Numbered from the stretch's first letter, positions 27,765-36,752 are shown. The stretch: DNA of 64,000 bases from Oryzobacter faecalis (GCF_046764005.1 NZ_JBKOFW010000012.1:21258-85257), one strand, 5' to 3'. Notes: generated by a model not told the origin, from the sequence alone. Numbers and translations: made by a program.

Positions 27765-29773
27765 CCGCCGTCGACGAGTACCTCGAGGTCGGGCCGGAGG
27801 TCGGCTCCGGGACCGGGTCCGAGGTCGTCGACGCGCTGGAGGTCGTGGCACGCGTGGTCCTCCCCGTGGCCGAGGACCCCGACGTCCTCCCGCTCTACGT
27901 CGACGGCGCCCACGTGCCCGACCCGCGCCCCGAGGAGGACGAGGACGCGCCGGTCCTCTCACTGCCGTCCGACCAGCACCCCGACCAGGTGCTCGGACGT
28001 CGCTCGTACCGGATCGACGCCGGCGGGCGCACCTCGTTCGCGACGATCCTCAACGCCTTCCCGGCCTCGTACTGGAGGCGGTTCGCCACGGCGCCGGCGG
28101 TGACGCTGCGGGCGCGGACCACCGGTCCGGGAACCCTCGTCGTCTACCGGTCGTCGGCGCGGGGCGCGTCGGCCCGGGTGACGAGCCGCCGCCTCGACGG
28201 GGTGGGGTCGACCGAGGTCGAGCTGCCGCTCACCTCGTTCGTGGACGGCGGCTGGTACTGGTTCGACCTCGTGGCGGGGGCCAAGGCCCTCGTCCTCGTC
28301 GAGGCGGACTGGTGCGTCCCCGCGCGCCCGCGGGTGGGGCGGGCGCGCGGGGTCACGGTCGGCATCACGACGTTCGACCGGCCAGGACTCTGCGCGGCCC
28401 TGCTGGGCCAGCTCGGGACGGCCGGCGAGCTGGACGACCTCCTCGACGAGGTCGTCGTCGTCGACCAGGGCCGCCGGCACGTCGAGGACGACCCCGCGTT
28501 CCCGGCGGCCCGTGGCGCCCTGGGCGACCGGCTGCGCGTCATCCGTCAGCCGAACCTCGGTGGCTCCGGCGGGTTCTCGCGCGCCATGCTCGAGACCCTC
28601 GACGCCGACCGCTCCGACCACGTGCTCCTCCTCGACGACGACGTCGTCGCCGAGCCGGAGGGCATCGCCCGGGCCGTGGCGTTCGCCCGGCACGCGCGCC
28701 GGCCCACGGTCGTCGGCGGGCACATGTTCTCCATGCACGAGCGGTCGGTCCTCCACGCGTTCAGCGAGGTCGTGCGGCCGTGGCAGTTCCGGTGGATGCC
28801 GGCTGCGCCCTCCGAGCACGACCACGACCTCGCGCGCTGGAACCTGCGCTCGACGCCGTGGATGCACCGGCGGATCCACTCCGACTACACCGGCTGGTGG
28901 ATGTGCCTCGTGCCGACCGCCGTCCTGCGCGACGTCGGGCTGTCGATGCCCTTCTTCATCAAGTGGGACGACGCCGAGTTCGGCCTGCGCGCGGCTCGCA
29001 ACGGACACCCCACGGTGTCGCTGCCGGGTGCTGCGGTGTGGCACGTGCCGTGGACCGACAAGGACGACAGCGTCGACTGGCAGGCGTACTTCCACGCCCG
29101 GAACCGGCTCGTCGCGGCCCTCGTCCACTCGCCCTACGAGCGCGGCGGCCGGCTCGTGCGCGAGTCGCTCGCCATCTCCGTCAAGCACGTGCTGGCGATG
29201 CAGTACTCCGCGGCGGCGCTGCGCGTGCGCGCGGTGGAGGACGTCCTCCAGGGACCGCACGCGCTGCACCCGGTCCTGCCGACCCGGCTCGCCGAGGTCC
29301 GTGCCCTGCGGGCCGCCCACGAGGACGCCCACGTCGAGTCGGACCCGGAACGCTTCCCGCCGGTTCGGCCGGTGCGGCCACGGCGCAAGGACCCGTCGGC
29401 GGCGCGGCCGTCCTCGGCCCTGGCGACCGTGCGGGCGGCGGTGGGCGGCCTCGTCCACCAGGTGCGCGCGGTGCCCGAAGGGGCGCTGGGCCGCCCCGAG
29501 CGCGAGGTGGCCTCACCCGACGCCGGATGGTGGACGCTCGCCCGGCTCGACTCCGCGCTCGTCGCCTCGTCCGACGGGGGCGGCCTGGCGTGGCTGCGCC
29601 GCGACCGCGGGACGGCCGGCCGCGCCGTGGCGGACGCCGTGCGCACGCACCGGGAGCTGCTCCGCCGCTGGCCCGAGCTCGCGGAGGCCTACCGCGAGGC
29701 CGTCCCGGCGCTCGTCGGCGAGGACGCCTGGCGGGTCACCCTCGGGCTCGACCTCCCGGACCGGCGGCGGTGA
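27761..29773 (+). CDS. glfT2: Galactofuranosyltransferase, GlfT2 type
   Basis: A 670-residue enzyme expected to polymerise galactofuranose into galactan; mycobacterial GlfT2 has 637. The N-terminal beta-sandwich (~60-185, FATILNAFPASYWRRF) precedes a GT-A domain: GVTVGITTFDRPGLC, EVVVVDQG, RQPNLGGSGGFSRAML, the metal-binding LLLDDDVV, SDYTGWWMCLVP, IKWDDAEFGLR with the acidic pair, and VWHVPWTDKDD with a conserved His. The C-terminal region (~500-670) is helical. The GTG at 27761 overlaps the glf stop (GTGA). Confidence 0.93.
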   Translation: MTAVDEYLEVGPEVGSGTGSEVVDALEVVARVVLPVAEDPDVLPLYVDGAHVPDPRPEEDEDAPVLSLPSDQHPDQVLGRRSYRIDAGGRTSFATILNAFPASYWRRFATAPAVTLRARTTGPGTLVVYRSSARGASARVTSRRLDGVGSTEVELPLTSFVDGGWYWFDLVAGAKALVLVEADWCVPARPRVGRARGVTVGITTFDRPGLCAALLGQLGTAGELDDLLDEVVVVDQGRRHVEDDPAFPAARGALGDRLRVIRQPNLGGSGGFSRAMLETLDADRSDHVLLLDDDVVAEPEGIARAVAFARHARRPTVVGGHMFSMHERSVLHAFSEVVRPWQFRWMPAAPSEHDHDLARWNLRSTPWMHRRIHSDYTGWWMCLVPTAVLRDVGLSMPFFIKWDDAEFGLRAARNGHPTVSLPGAAVWHVPWTDKDDSVDWQAYFHARNRLVAALVHSPYERGGRLVRESLAISVKHVLAMQYSAAALRVRAVEDVLQGPHALHPVLPTRLAEVRALRAAHEDAHVESDPERFPPVRPVRPRRKDPSAARPSSALATVRAAVGGLVHQVRAVPEGALGRPEREVASPDAGWWTLARLDSALVASSDGGGLAWLRRDRGTAGRAVADAVRTHRELLRRWPELAEAYREAVPALVGEDAWRVTLGLDLPDRRR

Positions 29774-30636
29774 CCGCGCCCGCCGACGCGGGGCTCGTCG
29801 TCCAGGGGACCGGGGGAGGGCTTCGCGAGGTCCTCGGGCGCCGGCACCTGCTCGTCCTCCTCGTCCGCAAGGAGCTGCGCGTCCGGTACCGGGCCTCGCT
29901 GCTCGGGCTCGGCTGGTCCTACGTCAAGCCCACGGTGCAGTTCCTCGTGTACTTCGTCGCCCTCGGACTGGTCCTGCGGCAGAACGAGATCGGGGACTAC
30001 GCGGTGTACCTGTTCGGCGGGCTCATGGTCGTCGGCGTCTTCGCCGAGGCCGTCGGCAACGCGACGAGGTCGGTCGTCGCCAACGGCGAGCTCGTCCGCA
30101 AGATCTTCCTGCCGCGGGAGCTGTTCCCCGTGGCGAGCGTGTGCGTCGCAGGCGTCCACCTCGTGCCGCAGCTGGGCGTGCTGCTCGTCGCGTCGCTGGT
30201 CGCCGGCTGGCGCCCGGACCCCGTGGGGGTGCTGGCGCTCGTCGCCGCGGTCGTCCTCCTGGCCGTGCTGGCGCTGGGGCTCGGCCTCGTCCTCGCCGCG
30301 GTCGACGTCATGTTCCGCGACGTCGAGAACGTCGTCGACCTCGTCCTCACCGTCCTCGTCTGGACCAGCCCCGTGCTCTACCCCTGGCACCTCGTCGCCG
30401 ACCTCGTCGGTCGCACGTCGTGGCTGCTGACGCTCTACCAGGCGAACCCGCTGACCGTGGCCGTCGACCTGGTCCACCGGGCGACGTGGCAGACCGCCTC
30501 GCCCGGGAACGCCGCGTTCGCCGCGCCGGACCTGCTCGAGCGGTCGGTCCTCGCCTTCCTCGTCGCGGGGCTGTCGGTCGTCGCCGGGCAGCGGGTGTTC
30601 CGCAGGACGTCCGGCCGCTTCGCGCAGGAGCTCTGA
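29770..30636 (+). CDS. wzm: Polysaccharide ABC exporter, membrane subunit (Wzm-like)
   Basis: A 288-residue ABC-2 type permease of the O-antigen/galactan export family. An N-terminal amphipathic part (LLVRKELRVRYRASLLGLGWSYVKP) precedes about six hydrophobic segments, including FLVYFVALGLVL, GVLALVAAVVLLAVLALGLGLVLAA and VLAFLVAGLSVVAG. With the ATPase it should flip lipid-linked galactan across the membrane. Mycobacterial counterparts (Rv3781/Rv3783) also sit with GlfT1. The GTG start overlaps the previous stop by 4 bases. Confidence 0.9.
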   Translation: MTAPADAGLVVQGTGGGLREVLGRRHLLVLLVRKELRVRYRASLLGLGWSYVKPTVQFLVYFVALGLVLRQNEIGDYAVYLFGGLMVVGVFAEAVGNATRSVVANGELVRKIFLPRELFPVASVCVAGVHLVPQLGVLLVASLVAGWRPDPVGVLALVAAVVLLAVLALGLGLVLAAVDVMFRDVENVVDLVLTVLVWTSPVLYPWHLVADLVGRTSWLLTLYQANPLTVAVDLVHRATWQTASPGNAAFAAPDLLERSVLAFLVAGLSVVAGQRVFRRTSGRFAQEL

Positions 30637-31379
30637 TGGGGTCCCCGGTCGCCGCCGACACGGCCGTGTCCGTCGAGGGCGCCTCGAAGCACTTCCGGCT
30701 GCGGCACACGCACTCCCTCAAGGAGTCGCTCGTCTGGGCCGTCCAGGGCCGCCCCCGGCACGAGGACTTCACCGCCCTCGCCCCGCTCGACCTCGACATC
30801 CCGCGCGGCCAGTCGGTGGCCCTGCTGGGGCGCAACGGGTCGGGGAAGTCCACGCTGCTCAAGCTCGTCGCCGGGGTCATGGCACCGGACACGGGGCGCG
30901 TCCGGGTCCGTGGCCGGCTCGCCGGGCTGCTCGAGGTCGGCGCCGGCTTCCACCCGGACCTCACCGGGCGCGAGAACGTCCACCTCAACGCGGCGATCCT
31001 CGGGATGGGCCGCGCGCAGGTCGAGGAGCGGTTCGACGCCATCGTCGGGTTCGCCGACATCGGGCCGTTCCTCGACACGCAGGTGCGCTTCTACTCGTCC
31101 GGGATGTTCCTGCGCCTGGCGTTCGCCGTGGCCGTGCACACCGACCCCGACGTCTTCCTCGTCGACGAGATCCTCGCCGTCGGCGACGAGGCGTTCCGGG
31201 ACAAGTGCCTGCGCCGTATCGAGGAGCTGCGGGCCGAGGGGCGCACCCTCGTCGTCGTCAGCCACGACCTGCCGCTCATGGAGCGGCTCTGCGACCGCGG
31301 GGTCGTCCTGGACGGCGGGCGGCTCGTCCACGACGGACCGGTGGCCTCGGCGGTCCAGCGGCTGCGGGCCACCCTGTGA
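30636..31379 (+). CDS. wzt: Polysaccharide ABC exporter, ATPase subunit (Wzt-like)
   Basis: A 247-residue ATPase. An N-terminal strand region (SVEGASKHFRLRHTHSLKESL) typical of Wzt proteins leads to Walker A LGRNGSGKST, Gly-rich GRLAGLLEVGAGFHPDLTGREN, the signature YSSGMFLRLAFAVA, Walker B FLVDEILAVGDEAF and switch His VVSHDLPLM. It lacks the C-terminal carbohydrate-binding domain of E. coli O9a Wzt, so chain length is probably not sensed by this subunit. It overlaps wzm by 1 base and the next gene by 4. Confidence 0.93.
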   Translation: MGSPVAADTAVSVEGASKHFRLRHTHSLKESLVWAVQGRPRHEDFTALAPLDLDIPRGQSVALLGRNGSGKSTLLKLVAGVMAPDTGRVRVRGRLAGLLEVGAGFHPDLTGRENVHLNAAILGMGRAQVEERFDAIVGFADIGPFLDTQVRFYSSGMFLRLAFAVAVHTDPDVFLVDEILAVGDEAFRDKCLRRIEELRAEGRTLVVVSHDLPLMERLCDRGVVLDGGRLVHDGPVASAVQRLRATL

Positions 31380-33274
31380 CCTGGACGTCGGCGCTGCCGG
31401 TCGTGAGCACCGCCGTGGCGGTGCTCGTCGTGCCCGGTGCGCTCGTCGCGTGGGCGGCCGGGCTGCGCGGGGTCCTCGTCGCCGGCGTGGCACCGCTGCT
31501 GTCCGTGGCCGTGACGGCGGTGGCCGCCGTCGTCACGCCGTGGGTCGGGTTGCGCTGGGGCGCAGCGGCATTCGGCCTCGGGCTCGCGGGCGCTGCCGGT
31601 GTCGCGGGTTCGGCCCGGTGGATGGTGCAGCGCCGGTGGCCGCTGTCCGAGCCCGCCCCCGGTGACCCGGCGGCCTCGTGGGCCGGTCTGGTGGTCGGCC
31701 TGGCCGCGGGCGGTGCTGCGCTGGCGTCCGGCGTCGAGCGCGGGCTCGGCTCACCGGAGCGGTGGCCACAGACCTTCGACGCGGTCTTCCACCTCGACGC
31801 GGTGTGGCACGTCCTGAGGACCGGTGACGGGTCGTCGCTGACGCTGGCGGCGATGACGCGCCCCGAGTCGACGCGCGGGTTCTACCCCGCGGCGTGGCAC
31901 GACCTCGTGGCCCTGGTCGCGGGGGTGACCGGGGCCGACGTCGTCGTGGCCACCGCCGCCACGTCGATGGCCGTCGTCGCCGTCGCCTGGCCGCTGGGCT
32001 GCACGGCGGTGACGCGGGTCGCGGCCGGTGCGTCGGGGCCGCTCCTCGCGGCCGCGGGTGCCCTGTCCGCGGCGGTCTCCGCCTCGCCCGTCCTCCTCGT
32101 GTCCTACGGGACGCTCTGGCCGAACGCGCTCGGCACCGCCGTGCTCCCGGCGGCCCTCGCCGTCGGGGTGGCGGTGCTCCGGCCGCCCTCCGGAGGACGG
32201 CCCGCCGCCGGGGCGGTGCTCGTCATCGGGTTCCCCGGCCTGGCGCTGGCGCACCCGAACGCCGTCGTCTCCCTCCTCGTCCTCGGCACCGCCGCCGCGT
32301 TCGCCCTCCGGTGGTCGTCCGGACGCCCGGCGCGGGCGGTGCTCGTGGCGTGGGCCCTCCTCCTCGGCTGGCTCGTGGCGTGGTCTCCCGTCTTCGCCGC
32401 GACGCGGCAGCAGGCCTGGCCCGCGCGGCAGACGACCGGTCAGGCGGTCGGGGAGTGGCTGACGCTCTCGCCGGAGCGCACGCCCGTCCCGCTCGTCGTC
32501 GTCGGGTTCCTCGCGGTCGGGGTCGTCGTGGCCGGGCGGTCCCCGAGGCTGCGCTGGCTGCTCGCGGTGCACGCGGTGGGCGGCGGGCTGTTCGTGCTCG
32601 TCGCCGGGAGCGACGGGAGGGTCGCACGCTGGGTGAGCGGTCCGTGGTGGGACGACCCGTACCGGCTGGGCGCGCTCGTCGCCGTCGCCGCGGTGCCGCT
32701 GGCCGCGGTGGGCCTGCGTGCCGTGGCCGGCTGGGCCGCCGACCACCTGCCTGCGGCCGCGGGGCGCGGGCGTCGGGAAGCGGTGGTGGCAGGCGTCCTC
32801 CTCGTCGGGACGGCCGTCCTCAGCGGTGGTCTGTACCGCGCCGAGACCGCCTCCACGATCGAGCGCTGGGCGGGCCGGGAGGACATGCTCGGTCCCGCGG
32901 AGCGCGAGCTCGTCGCGGGCGTCGGCCACTGGGTGCCCGAGGGGGAGCGGGTGGCCGGCAACCCGTTCGACGGGCTTGCGTTCACCGGACCGCTGGCCGA
33001 CCGGGAGGCGGTGTTCCCGCACACGACGGGTCGGTGGGGCGCGGACCGCGAGCTGCTCGCGTCCTCGCTCGCCTCGGTGGCGACGCGGCCGGACGTGTGC
33101 GCCGCGCTCGACCGGCTGCGCGTGCGCCACGTCCTCGACGGGCAGTCGCGGTTCTGGACCGACGACCTGCGGCGCCCGCTCTACGCGGGGTTGGAGGTCG
33201 CGGGCCGGCCGGGGTTCGAGGAGGTCGCCCGCGGCGGTTCGGCGTCCCTCTGGCGCGTCACGGCCTGCGGCTGA
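31376..33274 (+). CDS. Large polytopic membrane protein (DUF6541-like)
   Basis: A 632-residue integral membrane protein with roughly ten to twelve hydrophobic segments, such as PVVSTAVAVLVVPGALVAWAAG and ASGPLLAAAGALSAAVSASPVLL. A periplasmic-facing sequence QTFDAVFHLDAVWHVLRTGDGSSLTL and YPAAWHDLVALVAGV matches what I recall of the DUF6541 family. The C-terminal ~120 residues are soluble. The architecture resembles GT-C glycosyltransferases, so a role in modifying or anchoring the exported polymer is possible but unproven. It is last in the operon, with a GTGA overlap. Confidence 0.75.
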   Translation: MTWTSALPVVSTAVAVLVVPGALVAWAAGLRGVLVAGVAPLLSVAVTAVAAVVTPWVGLRWGAAAFGLGLAGAAGVAGSARWMVQRRWPLSEPAPGDPAASWAGLVVGLAAGGAALASGVERGLGSPERWPQTFDAVFHLDAVWHVLRTGDGSSLTLAAMTRPESTRGFYPAAWHDLVALVAGVTGADVVVATAATSMAVVAVAWPLGCTAVTRVAAGASGPLLAAAGALSAAVSASPVLLVSYGTLWPNALGTAVLPAALAVGVAVLRPPSGGRPAAGAVLVIGFPGLALAHPNAVVSLLVLGTAAAFALRWSSGRPARAVLVAWALLLGWLVAWSPVFAATRQQAWPARQTTGQAVGEWLTLSPERTPVPLVVVGFLAVGVVVAGRSPRLRWLLAVHAVGGGLFVLVAGSDGRVARWVSGPWWDDPYRLGALVAVAAVPLAAVGLRAVAGWAADHLPAAAGRGRREAVVAGVLLVGTAVLSGGLYRAETASTIERWAGREDMLGPAERELVAGVGHWVPEGERVAGNPFDGLAFTGPLADREAVFPHTTGRWGADRELLASSLASVATRPDVCAALDRLRVRHVLDGQSRFWTDDLRRPLYAGLEVAGRPGFEEVARGGSASLWRVTACG

Positions 33275-33303
33275 CCGGCCCGGCGACGGCATGCCCAGCC
33301 GGG

Positions 33304-33891
33304 TCAGCGGACGAGCTCGTGGACGGCCCAGCCGCCGGTCCTGGACCATCGAAGGAGCGGCGCGCCCTGCCACGAGGTCGTGAGCCAGACGTCGGTGAGC
33401 CGGTCGTCCTCGACATCGGGATCCGCCGCGGGGAGCCCTTCGACAGGGCGGCCGAGCGCGGCGAACTCGCCGCCGCCCAGGTGGCCTCGGCCGATGCCGA
33501 CGAACAGGTGCCGCTCGTCGACGCGGACCGCCCCGGCCACCTTCGCCGCGCGACGGGCGACGTGGGGCACGAGGAGCAGCTCGGTGACGAGGGCAGGCAG
33601 CACGTCCGGCAGGTCGACGCCTTCGTCGGCGCCTCGGGGAGGACGGCGTGCGCGGCCCCTCGAGCGTGGCCCGAGCAGCGCCTCCCGGTGCCGCACTCCG
33701 TCGCCGGCGACGGTCGTCACCTCGACGGCGGCGACGCGTCCCCGGGGCAGGAGGAGGTCGAGGTCGTACGCCCCCTGGAGCCGCCCGACGTCGTGGGCGC
33801 GAGCCACCCCGCCCGTGATGTGCTCGAGCGCCAGCGCGGCGAACGACTCGTCGTCGCTCAGCCCGTCGAGCCGCTTCGGATCCGAACCCAC
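33304..33891 (-). CDS. Hypothetical protein
   Basis: A 195-residue protein I do not recognise. It is soluble, with no signal peptide or cysteines. The segment ARAHDVGRLQGAYDLDLLLPRGRVAAVEVTT, followed much later by DDRLTDVWLTTSWQ, faintly resembles a nuclease-like or restriction-endonuclease-like core (D...E-V pattern); this is weak. The GTG start has TAGCCT 7 bases upstream, the same leaderless arrangement as its neighbours, which supports it being a real gene. It converges on the membrane-protein gene and lies before tRNA-Met on the same strand. Confidence 0.6.
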   Translation of the reverse strand: MGSDPKRLDGLSDDESFAALALEHITGGVARAHDVGRLQGAYDLDLLLPRGRVAAVEVTTVAGDGVRHREALLGPRSRGRARRPPRGADEGVDLPDVLPALVTELLLVPHVARRAAKVAGAVRVDERHLFVGIGRGHLGGGEFAALGRPVEGLPAADPDVEDDRLTDVWLTTSWQGAPLLRWSRTGGWAVHELVR

Positions 33892-33898
33892 GCACCAG

Positions 33899-33904
33899 AG
33901 GCTA
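33899..33904 (-). promoter_or_regulatory. -10 element, leaderless type
   Basis: TAGCCT on the minus strand, 7 bases before the GTG at 33891. Confidence 0.45.
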
Positions 33905-33968
33905 GGCGCAGTCGCCGAGATCCTCGGACGGACAGGACATCCGGGGTGCCAGACCTGGCCACAGGGGG

Positions 33969-34042
33969 TGGGGCGTGTCGGGCTTGAACCGACGACCGAC
34001 GGATTATGAGTCCGCTGCTCTGACCGACTGAGCTAACGCCCC
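33969..34042 (-). tRNA. tRNA with CAT anticodon, probably elongator tRNA-Met
   Basis: A complete 74-base cloverleaf on the minus strand: acceptor GGGGCGT/ACGCCCC, D-stem GCTC/GAGC, anticodon stem GCGGA/TCCGT with loop CTCATAA, T-stem GTCGG/CCGAC, discriminator A. A Watson-Crick first acceptor pair rules out an initiator. A CAT anticodon could also be tRNA-Ile2 after lysidine modification, which sequence alone cannot exclude. CCA is not encoded. Confidence 0.9.
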
Positions 34043-34283
34043 TGGAAGCGACGCCGATTCTGTCACGCACCTTCCTGGGCCGATCGCGTGACCAGAGAGG
34101 CGCATGGGTTCTGCGATTCCTCTGGTGCGTCCGTGACCCATGGGGCACAATGGCGACCACAACCGGCGCCCGACGGCGCCCGAACAGTCACGCAGCACGG
34201 CACCCGCTCGACAGCACCACCAGGCCTCCACCACGTGCACCGGCGTTGGGGAAGACGTCCCTCGCACGCTGAAGGAGGCCAGG

Positions 34284-34799
34284 ATGTCTGTCGCGATGCC
34301 GCGCACCGTCACGCGGGGAGTGGTGTACGTCCACTCGACCCCCAAGGCGCTGTGCCCGCACGTGGTCTGGGCCATCGAGGGTGTCCTCGGTGGCCGTGTC
34401 AGCGTCGACTGGACCGCCCAGCCCGCCGCACCCGGACTGGTGCGCACCGAGCTCAGCTGGGCGGGCGAGGCCGGTAGCGGCGCCCGCATCGCCTCGGCGC
34501 TGCGCGGGTGGGACAACCTTCGCTACGAGGTGACCGAGGAGCCGAGCCCGGGCTGCGACGGCTCGCGCTGGTCGCACACCCCGCGCCTGGGCATCCACCA
34601 CACCTGGACGTCCGCGAGCGGTGACGCCGTCGTCAACGAGGACCGCCTGCGTGAGGTCGTCATGCTTGCCCAAGGCAGCCCCGAGGCGATGCAGGAGATG
34701 CTCGAGGAGCTGCTCGGCACGGAGTGGGACGAGGAGCTCGAGCCCTTCCGCTACGCCGGCGACGGTGCCCCGGTCCGCTGGCTCCACAAGGTGGGCTGA
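34284..34799 (+). CDS. DUF3145 family protein
   Basis: A 171-residue soluble protein of the actinobacterial DUF3145 family, recognised by TRGVVYVHSTPKALCPHVVWAIEGVLG near the start and by EEPSPGCDGSRWSHTPRLGIHH and PVRWLHKVG later. Its function is unknown. The ATG at 34284 has GGAGG 5 bases upstream. The 241 bases between tRNA-Met and this gene hold a possible -10 (CACAAT near 34146) and interrupted inverted repeats (CATGGGT/ACCCATG), so the mRNA has a leader of about 130 bases. DUF3145 genes lie close to the fab cluster in other actinobacteria as I recall, which hints at a link with lipid metabolism. Confidence 0.85.
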   Translation: MSVAMPRTVTRGVVYVHSTPKALCPHVVWAIEGVLGGRVSVDWTAQPAAPGLVRTELSWAGEAGSGARIASALRGWDNLRYEVTEEPSPGCDGSRWSHTPRLGIHHTWTSASGDAVVNEDRLREVVMLAQGSPEAMQEMLEELLGTEWDEELEPFRYAGDGAPVRWLHKVG

Positions 34800-34811
34800 G
34801 CCGACACCGCG

Positions 34812-35393
34812 TCAGCGCAGCGGGTGGTCGAGGTCGACCAGCCGGTCGCCGAGGACGTCGCTGATGACCATCCACGCCGAGGGGGTCAGCAACTCACCGG
34901 CCACGAGGTAGAACTTGTCGGTCGAGGTGTCGACGACGAGGACGTCCTCGACCCAGGTGCCCCCCGTGACCGACGAGGTGAGGATCGTGTGGGTCGCGGC
35001 GAACGTGCCGATCGACCACGTCGTGTGTGACCACGACGCGTGGATCGGCGTCCCGGGAGGGGCCTGGGCCGCCACCATCCGGCGGAACGCCCGCCGCGTG
35101 CGCCAGGGCAGCGCGACGAACGCGTCGAGCGCGACGAGCACGCCGGCCACGAGGAGGGTCGAGAGCCCGAAGAGCCACGGGTTGCCCGGCCGGATCGGGC
35201 CGAGCACCCACTGGGCGGCGCCCGCGAGCACGAACCCGACGACCCACGTCGCGGCGAACGAGCGCCACACGACGGGGCGGCGCAGGTGCCGGCGGGTGGC
35301 CGCGCGGGCCTCCCGCTCGGCGACCTCGGTCGTCATCACGGTGCCGGTCTCGACGGCTCCACCGGCGGCGACGGGGACGGGCTGCTCGTTCAC
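34812..35393 (-). CDS. Small membrane protein of unknown function
   Basis: A 193-residue protein. A charged N-terminus (VAEREARAATRRHLRRPVVW) is followed by two membrane segments (SFAATWVVGFVLAGAAQWVLG and WLFGLSTLLVAGVLVALDAFVAL) and a C-terminal domain of about 100 residues rich in beta strands (HASWSHTTWSIGTFAATHTILTS; EDVLVVDTSTDKFYLV). No family is recognised. The GTG at 35393 carries TATGTT 6 bases upstream; an internal ATG at 35336 is an alternative. Confidence 0.7.
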   Translation of the reverse strand: MNEQPVPVAAGGAVETGTVMTTEVAEREARAATRRHLRRPVVWRSFAATWVVGFVLAGAAQWVLGPIRPGNPWLFGLSTLLVAGVLVALDAFVALPWRTRRAFRRMVAAQAPPGTPIHASWSHTTWSIGTFAATHTILTSSVTGGTWVEDVLVVDTSTDKFYLVAGELLTPSAWMVISDVLGDRLVDLDHPLR

Positions 35394-35399
35394 GCTCGA

Positions 35400-35405
35400 A
35401 ACATA
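35400..35405 (-). promoter_or_regulatory. -10 element, leaderless type
   Basis: TATGTT on the minus strand, 6 bases before the GTG at 35393. Confidence 0.5.
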
Positions 35406-35449
35406 GCGAGGGGTGGTGCTGGCACGAGCCTGCTTCGCCGGGGTCGGAC

Positions 35450-35500
35450 CGAACGGTGGAGGCCCCCGTGCGAGATCAGCGCGGGGGCCTCCACCGTTCG
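35450..35500 (-). terminator. Terminator hairpin of the FASII operon
   Basis: Perfect 19-base arms (35450-35468 and 35482-35500) with a 13-base loop, 10 bases beyond the fabF stop on the minus strand. Confidence 0.85.
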
Positions 35501-35510
35501 TCCGGCGGGC

Positions 35511-36752
35511 TCAGACGCTCTTGACGACGAGGGCGACGTTGTGGCCGCCGAAGCCGAAGGAGTTGTTCAGCGCCGCGATGTCGCCGTCGGGGAGGGTGCG
35601 GTGCTCCCCGCGCACGACGTCGAGGTCGATCTTGGGGTCGAAGTCGTCGATGTTGATGGCGGCCGGCGCGACGCGGTGGTGCACGGCCAGCACGGTGAGC
35701 AGTCCCTCGAGGGCGCCCGCCGCACCGAGCAGGTGTCCCGTCATCGACTTCGTGGCACTGACCGCCATCCCGTCGGCCGCCGCGCCGAAGGCCCGTCGGA
35801 TGGCGTTGGCCTCGGCGACGTCGCCGACGGGCGTGGAGGTCGCGTGGGCGTTGACGTGGATGATGTCGGCGGGGGTCAGGCCGGCCCGCTCGACGGCCTC
35901 GACCATCGCCCGCGACGCACCGGCGCCCTCGGGCTCGGGTGCGGTGATGTGGTGTGCGTCGGCGGACATGCCGATCGAGGCGAACTCGGCGTAGATGCGG
36001 GCGCCGCGGGCCTTGGCGTGCTCGTACTCCTCGAGGACCATGACGCCCGCGCCCTCACCCATGACGAAGCCGTCACGGCCGGTGTCGTAGGGACGCGAGG
36101 CGGCGGCGGGGTCCTCGTTGCGGGTCGAGAGTGCCTGCATCTGGGCGAACCCGGCGAAGCAGATGGGGTGCGTGGCGGCCTCGGTGCCACCGGCGACGAC
36201 CATGTCGGCGCGGCCGGCGCGGATCATGTCGTAGGCGGTGCCCATCGACTCCGCGCCCGACGCGCACGCCGAGACGGTCGTGTGCGCCCCGGCGCGCGCG
36301 CCGAGCATGAGCGAGACGTTGCCGGACGAGGTGTTCGGCATGAGCATCGGGACGGCGAGGGGGAAGACCCTGCGCAGCCCCTTCTCGCGCAGGATGTCCC
36401 ACTGGTCGAGGAGGGTCCACACGCCACCGATGCCGGTGCCGATGGCCACGCCGAGGCGCTCGGGGTCGATCTCGGGGGAGCCGGCGTCCTCCATCGCCGC
36501 CTGCGCGGCGATGACCGCGTACTGGGCGCTGGGGTCCATCCGCCGGACCTGCACCTTGGAGAGCACCTCGCCCGGGTCCTGGGCGATGGTGCAGGCGAAG
36601 TGGACCGGCATCTCGTAGCGCTCGACCCACTCCTCGGGCAGCGGCTTGGCGCCCGAGCGGCCGGCGAGGACGCCCTCCCAGGTCTCGCCGATGGTGCCGC
36701 CGAGGGGCGTGGTGGCACCGAGGCCGGTCACGACGACGCGTCGATCGCTCAT
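35511..36752 (-). CDS. fabF: 3-oxoacyl-ACP synthase II
   Basis: A 413-residue condensing enzyme that elongates acyl-ACP with malonyl-ACP in type II fatty-acid synthesis. The Cys-His-His triad is complete: Cys163 (VSACASGAESMG), His303 (VNAHATSTPVGD) and His340 (SMTGHLLGAAG). The N-terminus VVVTGLGATTPLG is typical. It is last of four fab genes on the minus strand, 109 bases after acpP, with an AAGGAG site upstream and a strong hairpin after the stop. Confidence 0.97.
   Translation of the reverse strand: MSDRRVVVTGLGATTPLGGTIGETWEGVLAGRSGAKPLPEEWVERYEMPVHFACTIAQDPGEVLSKVQVRRMDPSAQYAVIAAQAAMEDAGSPEIDPERLGVAIGTGIGGVWTLLDQWDILREKGLRRVFPLAVPMLMPNTSSGNVSLMLGARAGAHTTVSACASGAESMGTAYDMIRAGRADMVVAGGTEAATHPICFAGFAQMQALSTRNEDPAAASRPYDTGRDGFVMGEGAGVMVLEEYEHAKARGARIYAEFASIGMSADAHHITAPEPEGAGASRAMVEAVERAGLTPADIIHVNAHATSTPVGDVAEANAIRRAFGAAADGMAVSATKSMTGHLLGAAGALEGLLTVLAVHHRVAPAAINIDDFDPKIDLDVVRGEHRTLPDGDIAALNNSFGFGGHNVALVVKSV

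Noticed and set aside
28512..31379. A long frame joining glfT2, wzm and wzt
   Set aside because: Only the wzt part is real; the upstream part is out of frame with GlfT2 and Wzm, which are recognisable in their own frames.
33858..34009. Frames ending VGRVGLEPTTDGL or similar near tRNA-Met
   Set aside because: A well-known artefact of translating a tRNA on the opposite strand.
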